Below are positions 5,906 to 10,423 of a DNA stretch of 10,423 bases, piece by piece. Where the stretch lies: positions 1 through 10,423 of the forward strand of contig JBGPNM010000042.1 in NCBI GenBank assembly GCA_041487535.1, written 5' to 3'. Each line of letters starts with the position of its first letter. Positions within the stretch are counted from its first letter, which is position 1. The translations under genes and the position numbers were made by a program. This DNA is from JANWHZ01 sp041487535 (GTDB lineage: Bacteria; Patescibacteriota; Saccharimonadia; Saccharimonadales; UBA4665). Under the pieces are notes generated by a model. It was given only the letters and a program-made list of their open reading frames with translations. It did no database searches and had not been told where the DNA came from.

Positions 5906-6331
5906 CCAGGACGGTTTCTATGCAGTTTTACGGATGACTTAAAGAAAGCTAACAGTAGAGCAGTTATAGAAAGCCCATTCATTACAACCAAGCGCATGAC
6001 TATCCTGCTTCCTGCGTTTCGTAATCTTACTAAACGCGGCGTACGGCTGATAGTTAATACGAAACCTCTTGAGGAGCATGAACCGGAATATAGATTTCAG
6101 GCCGAGCAAGGAATCGTTGCATTGCAACAACTCGGAACCGCAGTACTTTTTACCGGCGGTCATCACCGGAAACTTGCGATAATTGATGATCAGCTACTAT
6201 GGGAAGGTATCCTTAACATACTCTAGCAGAATGACAGTTGCGAGATAATGCGGAGAATCAGTTCTGCGAATCTAGTCACTCAGATGATACGGTTTATTGA
6301 AATAGACGGCTTTATAAAATCTGTTTACTGA
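5835..6331 (+). pseudogene. Phospholipase-D-like (HKD) domain gene, broken by frameshift and amber codon
   Basis: Two frames together make one PLD-like domain. Frame 1 (ATG 5835 to about 5933) ends SRLFNQDGFYAVLR. Frame 2 (about 5933 to 6331) continues DDLKKANSRAVIESPFITTK, then LTKRGVRLIVNTKPLEEHEP, AEQGIVALQQLGTAVLFTGG and HHRKLAIIDDQLLWEG. A one-base deletion near 5931-5935 (CGG-GAT collapsed to CGGAT) explains the frame change. HRKLAIID is an HxK(x4)D catalytic motif. TAG at 6224-6226 interrupts NIL-QNDSCEIMRR, where relatives have Ser (one base change from TCG). The frame resumes to TGA 6329-6331. The best match I know is the PLD-like C-terminal domain of helicase/ATPase proteins in DNA-processing or defence contexts, and that N-terminal part is absent. 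The last 20 bases overlap the 3' end of znuB convergently. Confidence 0.8.
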
Positions 6332-7148
6332 TTTGTCTTCGAACTTGAGGCGTGCCAATTACGCGAGCAAATACATACAGCCCGAAGCTTATCGTCGTTA
6401 CGAGTATGCTTGGCTTGATTGTCCCGCTAACGAGACTGCCGAAAATGCCGCCAAGACTCGCGATTAGCGCGAATACCACGGAAATAATAGTAATACTAAA
6501 GGGTCGCGTCGCTAGCCGCTGTGCGGCTGCACCCGGAGTGATTGCCAGACTTAGGACCAGCAATGTACCGACAATCTGAGCAGCTGACGTGACTGTGAAC
6601 GCCAGAATAAACAGGAAAGCTATGCCCAGAAGCTTTACCGGCACGCCCTTGGCTAGTGCTACTTCCGGATCAACAGACGCGAAAAGCAGCGGTCGGTAAA
6701 TAACCAGCATAGCAGCGAGAACGGAGGAACTTACAATCAACAACGCAATCAGCTGGCCGGTACCGACTCCGAATATATTGCCGAACAGAATGTTAGTGGC
6801 CTGCGTAGCGAAGCCATGGTAATAACTCAGAAAAAGCACGCCGAGGCCTAAGCCAAAAGCTAAAATAACACCTATGGTTGAATCCCGTTCACGTTCTTTC
6901 GTACTTAGAGCTCCTAAGACACTGGCGACAATAAGCGAACCGGCGTATGCACCGGCTACTGGATTATCGGCGATGAGCAAACCGGCAGCAGCGCCGGTAA
7001 ATGCCAGTTCGCTTGTGCCGTGTACAGCGAAAGACATACCCCGGCTGATGACGAACGGACTGATGAGCCCGCAGGCTATTGCAACCAGGGCTCCGGCCAG
7101 CAAGGCGTGCTGCGCAAACGCTTGGGATACGTAGAAAGCTAAGTTCAT
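6312..7148 (-). CDS. znuB: Metal ABC transporter permease, ABC-3 (ZnuB) family
   Basis: Membrane subunit of a Zn/Mn/Fe importer. It has 278 residues with about eight or nine hydrophobic helices. Family features include the N-terminal segment FAQHALLAGALVAIACGLIS, then VISRGMSFAVHGTSELAFTG (34-53; the conserved R-x-MSF..H...E pattern near the cytoplasmic coupling region) and SAAQIVGTLLVLSLAITPGA (208-227), a hallmark of the ABC-3 family. Its ATG overlaps the znuC stop by four bases (ATGA), so it is translationally coupled, and GAGGA before the ATG serves as ribosome site. It is the last gene of the operon, with no clear terminator after it before the convergent pseudogene. Substrate cannot be read from the permease. 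Confidence 0.93.
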   Translation of the reverse strand: MNLAFYVSQAFAQHALLAGALVAIACGLISPFVISRGMSFAVHGTSELAFTGAAAGLLIADNPVAGAYAGSLIVASVLGALSTKERERDSTIGVILAFGLGLGVLFLSYYHGFATQATNILFGNIFGVGTGQLIALLIVSSSVLAAMLVIYRPLLFASVDPEVALAKGVPVKLLGIAFLFILAFTVTSAAQIVGTLLVLSLAITPGAAAQRLATRPFSITIISVVFALIASLGGIFGSLVSGTIKPSILVTTISFGLYVFARVIGTPQVRRQISKQIL

Positions 7149-7954
7149 GCATTTTCCTCGTGGTGCGCGCCAGCAACCTGCATTGCCTCGTCAGCCCCGA
7201 TAACCAGCAGCCGGCCGTGTATCTTCACAACTTCTATCGGGCTGCCATAAAGTCTGGATAGCGTTTTGGAGTTAAGCACTTTTGAAGGTTTGTCGATAAC
7301 CCACTGCCCGCTTGCGATATAGAGCACCCTATCCACCCAGGGCAGGATAGGATTGATCGCATGCGTCACGAAGATAATCGTCGCCTTGGTGCGTTTCCGG
7401 TAGTCATTCAGCAAATCCGTAACGACTCCTTGAGATATCAGATCCAACGACAGCAACGGCTCGTCGCATAACAGCAGACCAGGCCTACCGACAAACGCCT
7501 GAGCAATGCGTAGCCGTTGCTGTTCGCCGCCGGAAAGCAGGCCGATAGGCACGTCGGCATAGGCAGTGGCCTGTACCATAGCAATCGCCTCATTGACTGG
7601 CTTAACCGCTGATTTATGATTGTGCCATCCAAAGCGATTGCCGTTAAGCCCGAACTCGACCAAGTCCCTTCCACGGATCGGCAGGTAGCGGTCAAAATTC
7701 TTTTGCTGAGGTATGTAGCCGATATGCCGATTGTTTTGTCCCGGCAAATTTCCGGACACACGCACAGTACCACTAGTGAGCGGCTGGATACCAAGCAGCA
7801 CTTTTAGTAAGGTCGTTTTTCCGGTACCATTCGGGCCGAGTACCGCTATGAACTCGCCGCGTTTGATATATAGGCTCAGGTTTTCCCACAATGTACGGTC
7901 TCCGAATCTAAGCGTGCCATCCGATATTTCTACGATATTTTCTGATGCCTTCAT
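7145..7954 (-). CDS. znuC: Metal ABC transporter ATP-binding protein (ZnuC family)
   Basis: Cytoplasmic ATPase subunit that drives the importer. It has 269 residues with all motifs intact: Walker A GPNGTGKTT (40-48), Q-loop IGYIPQQ, signature LSGGEQQR, Walker B LLLCDEP followed by LLSLD, and the H-switch IFVTHA. The last 50 or so residues (after LYIASGQWVID) form a C-terminal extension typical of the metal-ABC group. It starts seven bases after the znuA stop, with weak AGGT as ribosome site, and overlaps znuB by four bases, so all three are one mRNA. Family call is secure. Assignment to zinc rests on the neighbouring Fur-family gene rather than on this protein. Confidence 0.95.
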   Translation of the reverse strand: MKASENIVEISDGTLRFGDRTLWENLSLYIKRGEFIAVLGPNGTGKTTLLKVLLGIQPLTSGTVRVSGNLPGQNNRHIGYIPQQKNFDRYLPIRGRDLVEFGLNGNRFGWHNHKSAVKPVNEAIAMVQATAYADVPIGLLSGGEQQRLRIAQAFVGRPGLLLCDEPLLSLDLISQGVVTDLLNDYRKRTKATIIFVTHAINPILPWVDRVLYIASGQWVIDKPSKVLNSKTLSRLYGSPIEVVKIHGRLLVIGADEAMQVAGAHHEENA

Positions 7955-7961
7955 GCGTTAC

Positions 7962-8879
7962 CTACGATCCGAGCGCGGTTAACAGTTGATTCAATTGGTC
8001 CTGTTGCCATGACTGGTAACTCTGTTCATTCGTGGGTAGTGTTTCGGTAACGCCTATAACCGGTATGCCGTTTTGTTTGGCGAGAGCTTTAACATGTTCT
8101 GTCACCGGGCTTGTCGCTTGTGCATTGTACAGCAATACTTTTACTGATTTGTTTGTCATAAGCGCATCCATGGCATCTGTGTCAGCCGGGCTCGGATCAT
8201 CTCCGTCTTCAATTGACTTGGCGAAGCCCACCGGAGTTTTTACATTAAGACCAGCCGCAGCCAGCAGATAACCCGGAACAGGTTCTGTGTAGGCTACCGG
8301 CGTTCCGGCATATTTCTGTTTAATCCTAGATATGGAAACGTTCAAACCTTGGAGTGACTGTTCAAAAACAGACAGATTGTGATCGTAACCGGTCTTATGC
8401 GCAGAATCTTTCGCTTCGAATGCGCCGGCAATCTTCAGTGCGACTTCATTCACCCTCGGAATGTCATACCACAGATGCTGGTTCGAGCCTTTCGGAGCAT
8501 TAAGAATCTGCGAAACTGTTAAGACTTGCCGGGCGCTGTTCTTCGACACGTTCAGCAGCTTCGTCATGAAATCGTCATAACCTAAACCGTTCATGATGAC
8601 CACATCTGCTGAAGCGACGGCTGAGGCATTTTGGGCGTTCGATTCGTAGAGATGCGGATCGGCATTCGGATCGGTGATGATCGACGTTACATGGACATGG
8701 CTGCCACCAAGCTGGCTCGCGATATTACCCCAAAAGTTTTCAGCCGCTACGACGTTAACTTGACCACTAGTTGCTGTATTGTTATTGGTACTAGGCCGGA
8801 TTAACCAATAAATACCCGCAGCAAATACGATCAACACTGATAATCCAGTTATAACTCTCGGCACTGTGTTCGTTTTCAT
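7962..8879 (-). CDS. znuA: Metal ABC transporter substrate-binding protein (cluster A-I, ZnuA/TroA family)
   Basis: Extracytoplasmic binding protein that captures the metal for ZnuB/ZnuC. It has 305 residues. The N-terminus has a hydrophobic segment (about 9-27) but no lipobox cysteine, so it is probably held by this uncleaved helix or secreted by a normal signal peptide. Metal-ligand positions by family pattern: H76 in DPHLYE, H135 in NQHLWYD, E199 in AYTEPVPGY, and an acidic residue near the C-terminus (E279 in GVTETLP). The His-rich loop typical of zinc-specific ZnuA is absent, so manganese or iron remain possible. It is first gene of the operon and divergent from a Fur-family regulator, with a Fur-type box 62 bases upstream of the ATG. 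I see no convincing promoter (weak TTGCAA with TACTCT at 18 bases), and only weak GGGGCG as ribosome site. Confidence 0.92.
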   Translation of the reverse strand: MKTNTVPRVITGLSVLIVFAAGIYWLIRPSTNNNTATSGQVNVVAAENFWGNIASQLGGSHVHVTSIITDPNADPHLYESNAQNASAVASADVVIMNGLGYDDFMTKLLNVSKNSARQVLTVSQILNAPKGSNQHLWYDIPRVNEVALKIAGAFEAKDSAHKTGYDHNLSVFEQSLQGLNVSISRIKQKYAGTPVAYTEPVPGYLLAAAGLNVKTPVGFAKSIEDGDDPSPADTDAMDALMTNKSVKVLLYNAQATSPVTEHVKALAKQNGIPVIGVTETLPTNEQSYQSWQQDQLNQLLTALGS

Positions 8880-8940
8880 CGTCTTTACGCCCCAAATCAG
8901 GATTGATGTATACGACTAGAGTAATGGTACCGTTATCCGT

Positions 8941-8959
8941 TTTGCAAATCGTTTGCAAA
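8941..8959. promoter_or_regulatory. Fur/Zur-type box in the divergent znuA-regulator control region
   Basis: TTTGCAAAT-C-GTTTGCAAA is a 19-bp inverted repeat in the 9-1-9 layout typical of Fur-family operators, with one mismatched outer pair next to the centre. Each half contains the palindrome TTTGCAAA. A third copy (8970-8977) abuts the ATG of the regulator. Start-to-start distances of the three are 11 and 18 bases. The box covers the -35 region of the regulator promoter and lies upstream of znuA, so one site could control both directions. Confidence 0.75.
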
Positions 8960-8971
8960 TAGTGCTATATT
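8942..8971 (+). promoter_or_regulatory. Promoter of the Fur-family gene, predicted leaderless
   Basis: -35-like TTGCAA (8942-8947), an 18-base spacer, and an extended -10, TGC then TATATT (8966-8971). Six bases separate the -10 from ATG 8978, placing the start at the A of the codon. There is no Shine-Dalgarno. The -35 is inside the Fur-type box. Confidence 0.7.
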
Positions 8972-8977
8972 TGCAAA

Positions 8978-9406
8978 ATGGCTGCTAAGACCAATGAGCT
9001 TGAATTAATACTTCGTGAGCATAGATTTAGTGTTACGAAGCAAAGGCGTCTGATTTTTGATCTGCTGACCGATCAGGAACCAATGACTATGTACGAGTTA
9101 TACGACAGGGCCAGAGGCCGTCTGGACCGGGCAAGTACCTACCGAATCGTAACGCTCTTCGAAAAACTCTGCATCGTGCAGCGGATAAACATCGGCTGGA
9201 AATATAAAATAGAGCTTAGCGATAAATTTGCAGAGCACCACCACCATTTAACCTGCCTGAAGTGCCGTAGGGTAATACCGATCAGCGAGGGAGAGCTGGA
9301 AAACTTTATACAATGTTTAGCCGTTACACATGAGTTCCGTCCCATTGAACACCAGGTAGAGGTGCAGGGATACTGTGGTGGGTGCGCAGTTGAGCTTCCA
9401 ACCTAG
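8978..9406 (+). CDS. Fur-family metal-responsive regulator (probably Zur)
   Basis: A 142-residue DNA-binding regulator that represses uptake genes when its metal is plentiful. The N-terminal winged helix contains the recognition segment LDRASTYRIVTLFEKLCIV (49-67), matching the Fur pattern with a TYR core. The C-terminal dimerisation domain holds HHHH at 87-90 beside LTCLKC (C93, C96) and a second CGGC (C133, C136). The two CxxC pairs form the structural zinc site. H87-H90, the acidic stretch SEGELE and H118 or H125 are candidates for the sensing site. It is divergent from the znuACB operon and has a Fur-type box in front. Context favours zinc sensing (Zur), but Fur, Mur and PerR share this layout, so I assign only the family firmly. 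It is predicted to be leaderless and self-regulated. Confidence 0.93.
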   Translation: MAAKTNELELILREHRFSVTKQRRLIFDLLTDQEPMTMYELYDRARGRLDRASTYRIVTLFEKLCIVQRINIGWKYKIELSDKFAEHHHHLTCLKCRRVIPISEGELENFIQCLAVTHEFRPIEHQVEVQGYCGGCAVELPT

Positions 9407-9436
9407 CGAACAACCTTAAACTCCCGGAGACTGTGA

Positions 9437-9648
9437 TATAAAGACCATTCGGAATATTCACCTGATGGTTCGAGTCCCGTATGCCGTACAGATGTTGCTT
9501 TTAGACTGCTTGGAACCGAATATAAGAAGTTAAATGGGTTCAAATGAAATGGCAGGGGAGGCAGTTCCTTAAGATAACTTTTGACGAGAAAGATATCGAT
9601 TGTAATGTCCAGGAAATACGTGAGCTGCTTGATGAAGTTAACGAATGA
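9437..9648 (+). pseudogene. Relic B: broken gene of the unknown LKITF/QEIRELL family
   Basis: Frame 1 (9437-9544) reads YKDHSEYSPDGSSPVCRTDV, then AFRLLGTEYKKLNGFK, and stops at TGA 9545-9547. Frame 2 continues WQGRQFLKITFDEKDIDC, then NVQEIRELLDEVNE, to TGA 9646-9648. The change of frame coincides with AAATGAAATG (9542-9551), a tandem five-base repeat. Removing one copy joins the frames into LNGFKWQGRQFLKITF. The region therefore looks like a gene 3' part inactivated by a five-base duplication. There is no start codon: a TGA (9434) precedes frame 1. The second part alone could be read as a 34-residue peptide from ATG 9544. It is the fullest of the related relics. The stretch 9407-9436 holds nothing else I can see. 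Confidence 0.6.
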
Positions 9649-9653
9649 GATCC

Positions 9654-10232
9654 TTAGGAAATGTCAGACGGCTGAAAGTTTTTTGTCGGTTCGACTGTTT
9701 GATCTTTCCAGTATTTCTCCCACTCAGGCAACTCACAAATAGTTTCTTTTCGTTTTACGCGGTCAATCATCATGACACCGGATAAGTGGTCAATTTCATG
9801 CTGGAAAACTCGGGCATGGAAGCTGTAGTCAAGCTCATAACGGACAGCTTTGCCATCTCGATCAAGCCCCGTTACAACGCATTTATCTGGACGAGCAACA
9901 ATACCACGTAGGCTTGCAGACAGATCACCCTCCCAGCCTTCTTCAAATTTTTTTGATCGTTCTATGACGCGAGGATTAACAATGACAGTCAATGGGAATG
10001 GCTTTTTGCCAGGATATCTTGGATTTTTAGGATCAACATGGACAACTATAATTCTTTTATTGATACCTACCTGAGGGGCAGCAATGCCAACACCATTATT
10101 GGCGTCACAAAGTGCACAAAGCTCGTTAAGGAATGATTGAAATTTTTTAGTCTTTAACTCTTTACTCGTAACTGCGACTGATTTAGCTCTTAAAGCTGGA
10201 TGGCCAAGATGGATTACTTCTAGCTTGCTCAT
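9654..10232 (-). CDS. def: Peptide deformylase with Cys-to-Asp change in motif 2
   Basis: Cytoplasmic metalloenzyme that removes the N-terminal formyl group from new proteins. It has 192 residues. Motif 1 is GVGIAAPQVG (47-56). Motif 3 is QHEIDHLSG, with H145, E146 and H149 (HExxH-type site). Motif 2, normally EGCLS with Cys as third metal ligand, reads EGDLS (101-105), so D103 replaces that Cys. GAT codes for it, two changes away from a Cys codon, so a single sequencing error is unlikely. The following SASLRG also differs from the common SVPGxRG. The rest of the fold is complete, with a C-terminal tail (about 165-192). It is monocistronic, has its own leaderless promoter, and ends convergently against relic B. 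Whether it is an active deformylase with altered metal choice or a repurposed homologue cannot be told from sequence. Confidence 0.92.
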   Translation of the reverse strand: MSKLEVIHLGHPALRAKSVAVTSKELKTKKFQSFLNELCALCDANNGVGIAAPQVGINKRIIVVHVDPKNPRYPGKKPFPLTVIVNPRVIERSKKFEEGWEGDLSASLRGIVARPDKCVVTGLDRDGKAVRYELDYSFHARVFQHEIDHLSGVMMIDRVKRKETICELPEWEKYWKDQTVEPTKNFQPSDIS

Positions 10233-10238
10233 ATCACA

Positions 10239-10247
10239 AGAATAGCA
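10239..10247 (-). promoter_or_regulatory. Extended -10 promoter of def, predicted leaderless
   Basis: Minus strand TGCTATTCT: extended -10 with hexamer TATTCT. Exactly six bases precede the ATG at 10232. A -35-like TTGGTT lies 18 bases upstream. No Shine-Dalgarno. Confidence 0.68.
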
Positions 10248-10310
10248 CGCGAACTAGTACTGAACCAATGAAAGGGAGAATACTCTGAATCTCGAAACCC
10301 ACCCATAAGA

Positions 10311-10377
10311 TAAAACACGCTGTTTTGCTATCCTGAAAGTGCATAGCTAAACAGGAAAAACAAACATGCGTGTTTTA
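10311..10377. repeat. Separated 10-bp inverted repeat flanking the last promoter
   Basis: TAAAACACGC (10311-10320) and GCGTGTTTTA (10368-10377) are perfect reverse complements 47 bases apart. The left arm also forms AAAACA-CGC-TGTTTT locally. The left arm is just upstream of the -10 box, and the right arm covers codons 1-4 of the next gene. The stretch 10248-10310 shows nothing else. Confidence 0.6.
10326..10334 (+). promoter_or_regulatory. Extended -10 promoter for the gene at the right edge
   Basis: TGCTATCCT: TGn plus TATCCT (4/6). The predicted start near 10341 gives a leader of about 25 bases with AGGA before the ATG at 10366. Confidence 0.45.
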
Positions 10378-10423
10378 CGTATACATCATCTCATAGCACT
10401 TTATGTAATGGTAGACGAGGCAG
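10366..10423 (+). CDS. Start of an unidentified gene, cut by the window edge
   Basis: ATG 10366 opens MRVLRIHHLIALYVMVDEA (19 residues) with no stop before the edge. An AGGA lies about ten bases upstream and an extended -10 promoter about 30 bases upstream. The fragment is too short to assign a family. Confidence 0.4.
   Translation, partial: MRVLRIHHLIALYVMVDEA

Noticed and set aside
5840..6226. Possible amber (TAG) recoding, given two in-phase TAG codons
   Set aside because: Both lie in sequence that also has a frameshift and lacks starts, and the nearby intact genes need no recoding; decay is the simpler reading.
9467..9477. GGTTCGAGTCC, identical to a tRNA T-loop core
   Set aside because: The flanking five-base T-stem does not pair (U-C and A-G mismatches), no matching acceptor strand is found upstream, and the bases fall in relic B coding sequence. 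Not a tRNA gene.

Overview
The window looks like part of a small-genome bacterial chromosome, most likely a Candidate Phyla Radiation (Patescibacteria) member and possibly Saccharibacteria. The basis is indirect. There is a membrane-anchored histidine-rich protein of a type I associate with that group, several genes have promoters but no leader or Shine-Dalgarno sequence, and there are compact metal-handling operons and much decayed coding sequence between intact genes. No rRNA, complete tRNA, CRISPR array or insertion sequence is visible, so the lineage is an inference.

Bases 1-3160 form a copper-handling block. On the minus strand, csoR (metal-sensing repressor) leads to a small SHOCT-domain membrane protein and then a CopB-type (CPH) P1B ATPase that runs off the left edge. 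The ATPase fills the first 1.8 kb. On the plus strand, diverging from csoR across 62 bp, is a membrane-anchored protein rich in His and Cys. One CsoR-like operator lies between the promoter elements for both directions, so the whole block is plausibly one copper regulon.

Bases 3194-5600 hold a type 2 isopentenyl-diphosphate isomerase, a long perfect palindrome, an AHSA1/SRPBCC-domain protein and a RelE/ParE-type toxin with a ribbon-helix-helix antitoxin. A UUCG-loop terminator ends the toxin operon immediately upstream of the AHSA1 promoter.

Bases 5634-6331 are decayed sequence: an unidentified reading frame broken by an amber codon, and a phospholipase-D-like (HKD) gene with a frameshift and an amber codon. 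Two more remnants, at 4960-5055 and 9437-9648, share a peptide motif (LKITF...QEIRELL), and a third weaker match lies at 5640-5756. They look like scattered relics of one gene family I cannot name.

Bases 6312-9406 are a metal-uptake block: an ABC importer (znuA-znuC-znuB, minus strand) divergent from a Fur-family regulator. A 19-bp Fur-type 9-1-9 inverted repeat lies in the shared control region. Bases 9654-10232 encode a peptide deformylase whose motif-2 cysteine ligand is replaced by aspartate. A further gene starts at 10366 and leaves the window.

Two themes run through the region. One is metal homeostasis in both directions (Cu efflux and Zn/Mn uptake). The other is a recurring promoter layout in which the -10 box lies exactly six bases before the ATG (csoR, AHSA1, Fur-family, def), implying leaderless mRNAs.
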